Origin: Alentia gelatinosa
Lineage: Eukaryota > Annelida > Polychaeta > Phyllodocida > Polynoidae
NCBI GenBank assembly: GCA_950022655.1
Contig: OX465587.1
Coordinates: 34,723,716-34,787,715 of the forward strand
Direction of reading: 5' to 3'
DNA length: 64,000 nt
Both the position numbers and the translations under genes were made by a program. The notes under the pieces are model-generated. The model worked only from the letters and a program-made list of their open reading frames with translations, searched no databases and was not told where the DNA came from. Every line of letters starts with the position of its first letter. Position 1 is the first letter of the stretch. Shown piece by piece: positions 1-10,289 of the stretch.

Positions 1-735
1 AGTTCTGAATAACTACTAGTTTTGTATAATACTATTGTTGATGGCTCGGATAATATCCTCCGTAAACTTAACATTTGTGTCCACCGTCGAGTGGCCAGGT
101 CTAAACCCGCCCGGTTCAGCAGTAAGTAGATTGTTAACCTCACAGTGTTCCATAAGTCGACGCTGTACAATTTTTTCTAGGAGTTTGCCTGGAGCAGGTA
201 ACAACGATATTGGGCAAAGATTAGATACTTGGTCGCTATTCCCTTCTTTCTTAAGTGGTACAATAAGGGCTTCCTTCCACTTAGACGGGAAGACGCCAGA
301 CGTCAGAGATAGTCGGAACAGTTTCAGTACTTTCGGTAAAACAGCCAGCAATGCTACCTTCAAAAATCTACTTGAGATTGCGGGTAAGCCCGAGGACTTC
401 CAAATATCAATTTTTTTTATCAAGTACATGAGTTCTTCCTCATCAGTATCTACATCGGTAACAAATTGATCCGAAATTGCTTCGTCATAAGCCCACGTAT
501 CATTAATTTTTTCGGCTAACTTGGGGCCAATCTCGGAAAAATAGGTGTTAATGTAGTCGGCCGTGAGGTGATTCGGTATTTTGTTACCGCTGGTGTTGTC
601 CACCAGATCAATGTGTGTGTTATCCTTTTTATTAGGTAGTAGTTTGTTGATTTCAAACCAAAATTGTATTGCATCTGATTTGTGATTGAGAAGGTTTTCT
701 TTAATATGATCTGATTTTGCGTTGATTATAGTTTT
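1..735 (-). CDS. LINE ORF2, reverse transcriptase part (partial)
   Basis: Continuation of ORF2 after the endonuclease. The translated region contains the endonuclease-RT linker and the first RT blocks: PISLLP, GKLLEKIV, RRL and GFRPGHST, the usual fingers motifs of non-LTR RTs. The catalytic YxDD block is not reached, because the frame runs off the left window edge. It is one frame away from the endonuclease ORF; the shift lies near the T-run at about 729-736, so a homopolymer indel is the likely cause. The product would nick the target and prime reverse transcription of the element RNA. Confidence 0.85.
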
Positions 736-1795
736 TTTTGGTGTAGTTAAGTAAGTATTTTGCTCTATCCCAGTCCTCAGGATTACCTGTTCTATGAGCT
801 CTACAGAGGGCACTATCCTTATCCTTTATGAGCTCAATGAGCTCGTTTGTAAGCCAAGGCTGTTTATCTTCTCTAACACGGAATTTTTTTGTCGGGCACA
901 TTTTATCTAGGTTTCTTATAAAGATGGTGTACATCAATTCCCAAGCTTTATCAACTTCAGTCTCCAGATCAAATTCTTGCCAATTATCGGCATCAACAAG
1001 CTGAGCATATAATGTTCCATCAAAATTTCTAGCTGATCTGCCATAGAAATCCTTTTTTTTAATTTTCTTTTTGTGTTTACCAAAAATTATATATGTTAAG
1101 CTATGATCACTCATGTTCTTTTTCTCCACCCCACAAGCTTTGAGGTCAGTTAAGTCAGTAACAACAAGGTCTATGCATGAAGAGGTGAGTTTCGTGACTC
1201 TTGTATACTCAGTAATTTGTTGTGAATACCCGTTTAATTTGACCCAGGTTTTGAGGTTGACTGTATCTTGGTGCTTAGTGTCAAGCCAGTTTATGTTAAA
1301 ATCACCAATATAGATAACTTTCTTAGTGCGCAGTTCTGGCCCATTAACGTCTATGAAATTCTGTAGTGTGTCCAGAAAAATATCTACATTACCATCTGGT
1401 GGTTTATAAACTGCTACATAAATAACATCTTTCTGATTCACTCTACTCAGGTGTAAAAATTGAGCTTCCATGTGTTTCGTTGAAATGTCAAACAAGCCAT
1501 TTTTAAATTTGGTCAGTTTCATGTCAGATCTAAAATAAGTACATATACCTCCCCCTATTTTTGGGAAATCACCATCATCCTCTGACCATGCTCTATCAAC
1601 TCTAAAATGACTATAGCCTTTCATAGCAATTAACTGGTCCGAGACAAGTTCGGTCAACCAACTTTCAGTGAAAGTCATTATATCAAAGAACTCAGCACAT
1701 TCGATTCTCACCATTTCGATTTTCCCAAGTAGACTCCAGATATTCAGATGTCCCACCCTCAACCCCTTCACGTGCACAATTTCCTCCATCGTCAT
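736..1795 (-). CDS. LINE ORF2, AP-endonuclease domain
   Basis: Starts at the methionine at 1795. The protein shows the exonuclease-endonuclease-phosphatase pattern: an HLNIWSLLGK start block, FTESWL, a YKPP block, IGDFNINW (metal-binding Asp/Asn block) and SDHSLTYIIF (catalytic SDH near the end). This is the nuclease that nicks genomic DNA for target-primed reverse transcription. The open frame continues to 701 but has already left the correct frame: the RT linker resumes in the neighbouring frame at about 736. The domain appears intact; only the frameshift afterwards would stop ORF2 translation. Confidence 0.85.
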
Positions 1796-2369
1796 TCAGT
1801 ACAATAATCATTGCAAAATTTGTCGGAACCTCTGGTATAGTAAAAGGTGTCAACCCTAGTTGGGTTGAACGTAAATAGGGAAATTATGCAATCTATGCAT
1901 TCCCTTGGGTTACTCATTATTCAGACACTTCAGATGGCGGTGAGCGAGTTCGAGTGACGCTCTCCCGCATGATTCAAAACATAGATCAAATTAATTAAAC
2001 TTAGTTAGGGTTCAGATATGTAAAGACGAGTTGGCCAAGAACTGCTTAATCAACAAACAAAAAAAGAACTTTTTTGTTCCATAGTCTCTCAGCTTTTCCC
2101 AGCCGGCGGGCTATCGAGATTGGTCGTCGACCCATCCTGAGTCGCCTCAAAACGTGCCAATTTGTTGTCAACACATTGGAAGGTATTTGTTGCCGACTGG
2201 GGCGTCCCTCGAGACGTGAAAAAAAAAAAAAGAATTTCTCCTTCTAAGATCAATTTTCAAATTTAGTTAGAGTTTAAATTTAGTTTAAATCACATTTTAA
2301 AATTGGGCAGGAAGGCCGTAGAGTCATATGACATGTACATACTCATGAACATTAGTTACAAATAGCAAA
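1796..2369 (-). other. LINE inter-ORF spacer
   Basis: About 570 bases between the end of ORF1 and the start of ORF2 with no sustained reading frame and several homopolymer runs, including a long A-run near 2220. I see no domain here. It may be real inter-ORF sequence or decayed coding sequence. Confidence 0.5.
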
Positions 2370-3028
2370 TCAGTGAGTACTAGCAAGTGCATTTACGTCA
2401 AAACACCGTAACGGCTCGGCGTACCAAAATTGAGCGAGATCGTCGGCCAAATGGATACCGTCATAAAGGTTGTCATACTTGTGACACACACTGAGTGATT
2501 CGTTGCTGTGATTATGTTTGGCCAGCCAGGGGGTTGACAGTCCTCTTAGTGAGTTCCACCCAGTGACAGCCTTGTTGAATGCCACCACTGCTTCATTTAC
2601 CATAACTTGTTGACTGTCAGTTGTGCCTGGCGCTACTTTAGCTAAGTTCAAACCAACCAGTGGGCACATTATGATTTTGGCATTGGGATGAATATGCTCT
2701 AACCAGTCTAAACCCACCTCTGCATATGCAATGAGTGAGTTTGCAAGGGCCTCAGCAGAATCCCAGTTAAATGAAACCTACGACCAACCTTATTTGTGAT
2801 GTCATTCACCCCTGCAATAATGTAAACATTGTCAGCTGGGTGGTGTAGCAGGTGGTAGTGTGCATTGACAATAACTTGTCTCAAACGTGATCCGCAGAAG
2901 AAGTACACGCTTGCGCGTCGACTCCTTGCCGGTTCTGTTGACATTAGGTTATCCAATTTAGCTCCTCGACTATCCATAAACATGGTATTTCGGGGTGCAG
3001 GTCTCCAATTTGGCCGATTTCGCTTCAT
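2370..3028 (-). CDS. SGNH/GDSL-hydrolase domain at the C-terminus of LINE ORF1
   Basis: Two overlapping frames together give one SGNH-hydrolase-like domain. The first half (3028 to about 2765) has MDSRGAKL at the position of the nucleophile block and VYIIAGVNDIT, the GxND block. After a frameshift near 2760-2770 the second half (to 2370) has PNAKIIMCPL and YDGIHL, the Asp-x-x-His block. The domain is in the same frame as the preceding NADAR region and separated from it by one TGA at 3053-3055. Esterase-like ORF1 domains are known in CR1-type LINEs; the combination with NADAR is what is odd. The substrate is unknown. Activity of this copy is unlikely given the frameshift. Confidence 0.75.
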
Positions 3029-3052
3029 TACGATAGATTTGTTGATCTTGAC

Positions 3053-4414
3053 TCAGTCTTCGTCGTCGCCGCGGTAGCTGTCACGGATTTCCGCCAAAAT
3101 GCGGCCAGCGTGGTTGTTGCCCGTAACGGACCGGGCGGAGATCGTGCGGGATTCCGAAATAAGTTTTCCACATCCCCAGAATTTGTCCTTGGTGGCTTCA
3201 TAGATAGGCCCTTGTATACGTTCTAACTTCTCGGGGAGGCTGTCATTTTGGTCAAATTTAGCCGTCATCAGTCTTTTCATGACATCACATTTACTGTTAT
3301 CCCAGGCCTTGCTAACTTGAACAGATTTGGCCAACCTTTTGGCTTCGTACCCGTCAGTGGAGATTCAAATTCTTTTCGCAACTTCGTACGCACCGTTGAA
3401 CCTAGCCAGAATAAAGCAGTAAAGCTGTTCGCAGCTGTCCCAGACCGTGTCTTCGTGTTTAATTTTGCACTGGTACATGTTCGACAGGAACGAGTAGTGC
3501 AATTGGAATGCCGTACCGTCAGGTGTACGGACCGTCTTCGCAGCTTCCATGGTTACTCCTTCTGGTAGTTTATTTAGATCTTCATGTTGAAATTGTTCGT
3601 CATCAACCACCAGTTTGGCCCCCTTAACTTTGGCGTTGTGGCCTAGATTTCTGGCCACAGCGGCCAAGCAGCGCAGCTCCTTCCTTTCACTTAGTTTGGC
3701 TGGCGACAGGTCGTCCGATACGAATACATTTTGCCACTTATCCATTCCTTTCAGTTTAGCAATGTTCTTATAGAGTTTACTCTTGGCGTGTGCAGTGCTG
3801 AACTTAACAAGAATGTTTCGCGGCCTGATATTCCCATGTCTTTTCGGCCCTAGTCTGAACGCGTATTCAATTGAGACTTCGTCGGTGATATCGATAGCCC
3901 CAATATCGGCAAACAGCTCAGCCGCAATATTTTTTACGTTTTTATTGGGCTTTTCTACCACTCCCTGCAGGATGACGTTTTTCCTCCTTTTTTCTTCCGT
4001 CAACTGGTTATTTTGTGCTTCAAGTGTTTCAACGCGTAGTGTAAGCCTGTCGATGGTGATTTCATTCAAATCCCGCTCCCGGTCCATTTCGGATACTAGC
4101 GCACTATACTCGTCCACTTGTTGTTCTGCTATCTTCAGTCTATCTTCTAGGCTATCTAATCTTTCATTCACGCCCTTCGCAACCTTGTCTACCTTCTCAT
4201 CCTGGGTGTCTAGATGATTATTTATGCTGTCCAGCTTTGTTCCAAGTGCGGTGAGTTCATCTTTGTTTGATTTCTTGAGCTCTCTTAACATGTCAATCAC
4301 TGTGCTCTGAGAATCATCCTCTCCATTATCGCTCTCACTGGCAGATTCCTTTTCCGACTTTTTTACTGACCGTGTTTTCGGTTTGCCGACAGGCATTTCG
4401 GCGGGCTTTGACAT
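3053..4414 (-). CDS. LINE ORF1: coiled coil, RRM-like domain and NADAR domain
   Basis: Starts at the methionine at 4414. Residues about 35-145 form a heptad-rich coiled coil (ERLDSLEDRL, QVDEYSALV). About 146-255 is an L1-ORF1-type RRM-like region with NVILQGV, GNIRPRNILVKF and a basic C-terminal half, expected to trimerise and bind element RNA. From about residue 298 a NADAR (YbiA-like) domain begins: FLSNMY, then a CEQLY block. It is interrupted by TGA at 3365-3367 and continues in the same frame with KFDQND, FWGCGK and GNNHAGRIL..IR, all NADAR signature positions. It ends at TGA 3053-3055 just before the SGNH domain. NADAR proteins are known to remove ADP-ribose from guanine; a role in the retrotransposon is inference. 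Confidence 0.8.
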
Positions 4415-5273
4415 CAGGCGGATTCTTGGTGGGTTGTTGTACGTACGAATATATGTCGTTGTCTTGTTAGGCTACAGAATCCCTTTTTTTATGATTTATA
4501 CGGGAGCTACGGCACACGCTCACTCACTCAGCCATTATGTAATTATGGTATTGTCTATGGGTAAAAAATACCAGGGGTGACATAACTAGGTGTACATTCT
4601 CCCTCGCAGATGTGCAAATCTAGCTGTCAAACCTCCTTACTGAAGTGTGTACCATGCTATTGACACTCCCTCACCTCCCTCCCTACCTCGCTGTCCATCC
4701 TATTGTACAGTCTCTCACTTCTCACAGTCACTCAATCTACACAGCCACCAAATGAACCATATCAGCAGGCCAGGTCAGGGAGGCCATCATCACAGTAATC
4801 AATGTAAACCACACAAGGCCTGCTGAGCCTGTACAACCTTGAGGAGACTGGAGCTGGTGGAGCAGTCAGTCCACACGCTGTCCCCACTGTATATATAGAT
4901 GGCTGCCCAGCAGGCTGGTAGTGATCACAGTCCTCCTGGTATTTGGCTGGATGTGTGGGATAGATTTTTTCTGCTACAGGCATAACCCTCTGGTAGCTGT
5001 GACCTTTGACCCGACAAGTATGGAAGTATTCCAATGAATTACCAATATCCCAAATTCCAAGGTCTTTCATTTATGGTTATGAACTACCCGTAGTTAATGG
5101 TATTGATGTTAGGGGGCGCCACATGAGGTTTCAGCTGGGGTTGCTGCAGGCACCCAAACCCACCTGGCTCGGTCACTCTGCAGCCACCAGGCCCCCAGGA
5201 AGGACCTAGCCTACGTGCTGAAAAGTTTTTTACTTGTTTGTCATTTCCCTAGGGAGAAAGTAATAAGATGTCA
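4415..5273. other. Non-coding stretch, no recognisable feature
   Basis: Contains the presumed 5' untranslated end of the LINE (to about 4480-4590) and then unassigned sequence. No ORF with family motifs is visible on either strand. Confidence 0.4.
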
Positions 5274-5978
5274 GACTAGGAGAATACGGAAGGGGGTCCT
5301 ACTGAAAAGAACTGTTCCGTCTGCAGATTACGGCATGTTGCTCCTTTCGGGAGATACTGCAAAAATCTATTGCCACGTGGACCACCGGTCGCGGAAAGTG
5401 ACCAGCCTTCTGGTCAGCCTTCAGACCAGCCTTCAGAGGAGCCCTCCCATAAAGAAATTCTCCTCATGAAAATCCCAAAACAAGAGGATATTAATTGCAG
5501 ACTCACAGAAGAAGACGAATTGGCTCAGTTGGAGCGAAAATTACGGGATTTAACTCTTAGAAATGAGAGTCACAAGGCTTCTCTGTTACACACAGGTGAC
5601 CAGATGGGTCCGTCAGAACGCAAGGTGCCGTCTCCACTCAGCCGTGATGCCGCACCCGTTGACCAGGCTTCAAGTCAACAAATCCTCCTGTCTGGCCTGG
5701 CCACAGTGGGTTTGGGCCCGAGTGCCCTGGGTAGTGAGGCTCTGGAGGGCCTGTTGTCTGTTTCAAAGCCACCAGAGGGAATACAGAAAGAGCAGGATTG
5801 GCTAGGTAATCTACATTTGCTTTCCGAGAGTTCTAAAAGGAAAAAATCTCGGCATTGGTTCCGGCCAGATTACCATGTGCAGGTGGACAAACGGTATGAA
5901 GATCTTTCAATGCCTGAGCTCCTTTTTGGAATGATTTGTGTTTTTAAATCCCATGCCTCATATATATACATCCTATAG
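5274..5978 (+). CDS. Gag-like ORF fragment of a retroelement (tentative)
   Basis: An open frame runs through this interval. Near its start is CSVCRLRHVAPFGRYC, a Cys-x2-Cys-x3-His-x7-Cys pattern, followed by a QPS-repeat linker, a charged helical stretch rich in Glu/Leu (EDELAQLERKLRDL), a leucine-rich linker, and a C-terminal block with KSRHWFRPDYH and RYEDLSMPELLFGM. The layout resembles the N-terminal gag region of invertebrate LTR elements, but I cannot name the family. No protease or RT follows. The 5' edge has a CAG that could be a splice acceptor, so a host gene exon cannot be excluded. Confidence 0.4.
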
Positions 5979-6241
5979 CATCCCTGATGCTATGTGTCTG
6001 TAGACTGCCCCATCTCTACCAATAACAGGCTGTAGACTTGTGGACTGGCAGACCTTTTAGAAGTATGTAATCTTCATGGAGCATGTCACCACACCTAACC
6101 TCCCCAGGTAGGTCCCTGGGAGAATTTGTGTTGTAATCTATATTCCTAAATCATATCCAGTATATATGTGTGATACAAGTGGTGTTAACAACAAACAAGT
6201 CTGGACAGGTGTCGAAATGAATGATAAGTTTGAATATTTAA

Positions 6242-6582
6242 CCCTTTAAGGACGGCCGCCTATGGCAGAACTACACACATGGGGACGGCAACTAGTGACT
6301 ATGTACAGTTCTAGGGGACGGGGACAATTTTCTCTGAACTCAAAATTCGAAGGTTTATCACATGATCTAATTTGTTATCCTTCATATTTCTATTTCCATT
6401 ATTTAGAATTCTAAAATATGAAGTTATACCTACATTCTTTGCAAATTTCAAGTTAATTGATAAAATATTTCCTTTTCAAAAGCAAAAATACATAATTTCA
6501 TAAATACCCAGCAAATGATGCCTTAAGGCATCATCCGCCCCCAGCCGGGTGATGCCTTAAGGCATCATCCGCCCTTAAAGGG
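6242..6582. mobile_element. piggyBac-type MITE
   Basis: Flanked by TTAA on both sides (6238-6241 and 6583-6586), with 14-base terminal inverted repeats CCCTTTAAGG(A/G)CGG that differ at one position. Length is 341 bases and there is no ORF. The right end has two copies of the perfect palindrome GATGCCTTAAGGCATC (6517-6532 and 6551-6566). The same palindrome core is found in the large piggyBac element at 18.9 kb, so the two probably share a transposase. Confidence 0.88.
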
Positions 6583-6586
6583 TTAA

Positions 6587-7417
6587 TAAACCTATTTAGA
6601 CACTTTTTTTGGTGCTATCACAATGAAGGTGCATGTTGTTAATCAACATGGGGCATTGTACAGTGGATGAGCACGTGTACATATATATATCTCCTATCTG
6701 GGTTACCTCAAATCAACACAAAAATCTATTTTTGCTAGTGTTCTTCATCATGGACAAACCTTCATGTGAAGTGTGTATGTGTGTGTATATAAATGTATAC
6801 TGTAAAAGGTGTGTGAGTCCTTTCTGCCCTAGTTTTGAGACATTCCCAGTTCCACGCTTGTTTGACCTCATGTGCATCTAGTTAACAAACTTACTCTTCT
6901 CCACTGCTTAAAAGATGCACTATGCTGTATGTGGGTAATTAGAACTGAGCAGAGGCTTGTATTACCAGGACAGTGTCAGCTGGTCCTACCAGCTTTTCTG
7001 TACGTGCTGCTTGAAAAGGAAATTGGACACAAATAGTGTATGTCCACCACCACAGTGCACAGCAATGCCCCAGGTGACCTCAGCGATGATTTAGTTGAAT
7101 TAGTAAATGCCTGTACATAGCCACCTGCCACCCTTGTCTGCAAATGAGTAGCATGGGGTGTGTGAACCCTGACCTTCCCCATGTGACCTGCCAACAGTTC
7201 TATACTGGCCCAGTGATGGACACTTTGCTTTGTAGAGGTTCTGTTCTTTGTTTTTCTTTGTCCATATTTTTCTGTCATCATCTCCAGTATATCTGCTTCT
7301 CATTATGTAGTAAGCTAAATAATGTGTCTGGTGTAAGCTTTGATATTTATTTGTAATGTTGTATACTTTGCCAGTTAATTATTGATGCAGGAAATGGTTT
7401 CCACCATCTTATGCCTG
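6587..7417. other. Gene-poor stretch
   Basis: AT-rich sequence with short microsatellite-like TG/TA runs. The ORFs here are short and without motifs. Nothing else seen. Confidence 0.4.
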
Positions 7418-7621
7418 AGACACACCAAGCAAGTAACAGCAATGATCTCTAGAATCACCAGCATAGATTTGCGTGTATGTGTGACGTTTATTTCATAGTA
7501 ATATCTTCCACCAATAATTTAGCTTCTCTGAAGCAATAATCAGGTGAAAGAACTCATATGTATACACATCATTTTGTGTTGGCGATTCCAGAAATCGCTG
7601 TGTTTCTCACTTGGTGTGTCT
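7418..7621. mobile_element. Small inverted-repeat element (MITE)
   Basis: About 38-base imperfect terminal inverted repeats face each other: the left end starts AGACACACCAAGCAAGTAAC, and the right end is its reverse complement with several changes. The total is about 204 bases with no coding capacity. No clear target-site duplication, so the superfamily is not assigned. Confidence 0.55.
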
Positions 7622-10289
7622 CCAGCTTCAGGATTTTCTGTATCTGGTGATTTTTATCATATTGGATAGTGTACTGAATCCTTTTTCCCTCCTGTATTGA
7701 TAGATGTTGTCGACTCGGTGAGAGAGGTTATAGGAGGGCTTAATAATGAAATACCTTCCATCTGTCCAGAACTACATATTTTTGTTTGTGGTGCACCTGA
7801 TATCCCACTTTTGAAGATGAGTAGTGTAGGCAGTTCTTGTTGACACTTCACATGCACCCATTGTTTGAATTGTGCACCAGCAGGAAGGTCAAGGTCAAAC
7901 TTCTTTTGGATTGATTGTCTTCTATTTTTTCAAAAATCACTTGTAGAGTTAATTGGTGGTGTCCTTACCACATAGGAATTATCTTTATCATCTTGTATTC
8001 CTGTATTTATAGATCTTACCAACAGTTTAAGCTGAACTTGGTTTCCCAGTTTTGTTTCTGAGGACAGAGTGTATAGAGAAACTGAGACTTATGGATGAAG
8101 CCAGCCTGTTTGTGCTTACCCTAGAGACAAATTGATTTTGAGTCGTTTGTTGAATGTGCAATCACCATCGCATTTAATTGATTTGAGAAAGGGAAAGTAT
8201 TGATATATATATTATAAAAACTGCATTAGTAAAATGTTCCTTTAGGAAACTTGCTCCTTTTCCCTCTTTTTCTATTCCTGAACTATAATTTTCTAGTTCA
8301 ATGTCAAAATGTTTGGTAATCACTGATGGATAAAAGATGTGGATAATTTCCAGACCTAAATTAGACAGTATTACATATATATTTTTCCTTTCCATTATAT
8401 ATTGTTATGGTACTCGCCTGAGGGTAACATCATCAAGTATATTTGCACTCCCTGTCAAAATATATCACTTTTCCTTTATTTGAGATGATCTTAAATGACT
8501 CATGTTTTGTTTGTTGTGTCACGATTTGCTTAAATTAGTGTCCATGGTATCTCAATAGTGAATGACTTTTGGTTTATGGAACGAGGTAATTATTGTAAAA
8601 AAAAACTGCTGTGAAAGGAATCTCGATTCCTGTCAGTGTAATTAGGTGTGGTATGGTTTGGGCAAACAGATCGGAACCTTTATCCCAAGTAGTACTGTTT
8701 GGCTACATAATTATAAGTTGTTATTTTGTGATCCCTTTTGACAATGCTTTGCCCCTGATATGTAAAAGTAGAGGTTCCTGTATATATCACCATTCAGAAT
8801 GAGGCTACAGGGGGACGTGTGGGACTGTGTCCTGGGATTGGGATAGAGAGGAAAGGGTGTGTATTTTCTAGAATTATCCCACTTCTTAATGAAACTCTAG
8901 GAAATTTGAGTTTTCCTGTTTTCATTGGTGAATAATAATAATAATGATTAATAACAGGTACTGGTTGTCAAATGTAAGATACTGTCAGTTAGTACTTTGC
9001 AGAGTGAATTGATTGAAACCAGCAGTCGGGCATGGACTTGATCGTATTCATAAGCATAAAATAGCTTCAAGATATAAAAACACATGATGTAGTGACTTGC
9101 TGCAAGCCACAACATTCCCACACTTGTAATCATATATTTAAATCACACTTCCTACCTTATTTTGAAAAGAGGTATACCTATATTTTTGTATAAATAGATA
9201 TGCAACATTGATTTATTACGTTGCGCTGATAACATTGTAGGTTTCCTGCTGTTGGGGAATCAGTTCAAATATTCTTTTGTATACCAGAGTTGTCACTAAT
9301 CTAACAACTGTTCCCTGTATTACAAAAACAAATTGTCCAGTTGTAAAAATGAAGCACTATGAAAAGCTCACCTACATCTGACACGGAGAGAGAAAAGGTA
9401 TGTTTAACTTGGTGCACACTAAAATTAAAACGTTTCATTAGCATTAAGGGTGCTTGAATTTTGATTAATATGTTCTGTTTGTATTCTATATATCTTTTCT
9501 TTGGTCTGACAGAATCAATGAAAAGCAGTGAATGAATGGATATCGCAGGATCTTTATTCAGTTCTAGGGTGAGTGCATAAAAGGATAGTATGATATCTCC
9601 CAAAGAGAGTAAACCTTTATATAGCTGGTGTCTGAATTTCTGAGAGTGACTATTTATGTGATTGTACCTGATAGAGATAATGACAGTTGAAAATGGAAAA
9701 GGTGATTGATATTATCAGTCATCAAAGTCTAGTGTGGTTTTGTGTCTTTCTTTCCAGACATTGTAAACCGTCACACTATTGTACTGACAAATGTCTTGCT
9801 TGGAAGATTCTGACATTTCAGTTTTCAGCATCTTTGGTCAGTTTCCCCCCCCCCTTTTTATGTTTTTTTTAGTACCCCCTATAGAACTGCATTGTCCAGT
9901 GTACAAACCAGTGTTGTCTGCAATGATGCGTGTTTCATTCTGTGGTTTTTGGCTGATATAATTTGATGTTCTCTGTAGCGCTGGTTGCCATACGTGATGA
10001 CTAACAGGTGAGATCTCTACGATCAGTCAGCCACAGCGCCCGACTAGCCTGGGAACAAGTGGGAGGGAAAAGTGAGGAAAGACACAAATTTTCAAAAAGA
10101 AAGAAAAAATAAATAAATAAAAGAAAGGATGAATTTGTTGTTTGTACCAAAGAAACCGTGTCCTGTTTTCTATTATTTTTTAAGACCTTTCCTGATTTAG
10201 TGTTATTGTTAGAACTGGCTTTACAGTCATCCACTTTACAGATAATTTTCAAGTGAAGGCCATTTTGTTTCAATACATTTAGAACCTTT
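7622..10289. other. Non-coding stretch, no recognisable feature
   Basis: AT-rich, with ATAATA and homopolymer runs. No exon-like ORF, no transposon ends and no RNA gene could be recognised on either strand. Confidence 0.4.

Larger units (their letters stand above)
1..4480 (-). mobile_element. CR1/L2-like LINE, 3' part cut by window edge
   Basis: Minus-strand non-LTR retrotransposon in the order ORF1 (4414 to 2370), spacer (2369 to 1796), ORF2 (1795 to beyond base 1). ORF2 has an AP-endonuclease domain followed by the start of a reverse transcriptase domain; the rest of RT and the 3' end lie outside the window. RT fingers motifs are of CR1/L2/jockey type. ORF1 and ORF2 each carry damage: two in-frame TGA codons and a frameshift in ORF1, one frameshift in ORF2. 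The 5' boundary is not defined and is placed just upstream of ORF1 by eye. Clade assignment is inference. Confidence 0.85.

Noticed and set aside
35..469. Plus-strand ORF of 144 codons
   Set aside because: It is antisense to the LINE RT region and shows no motifs.
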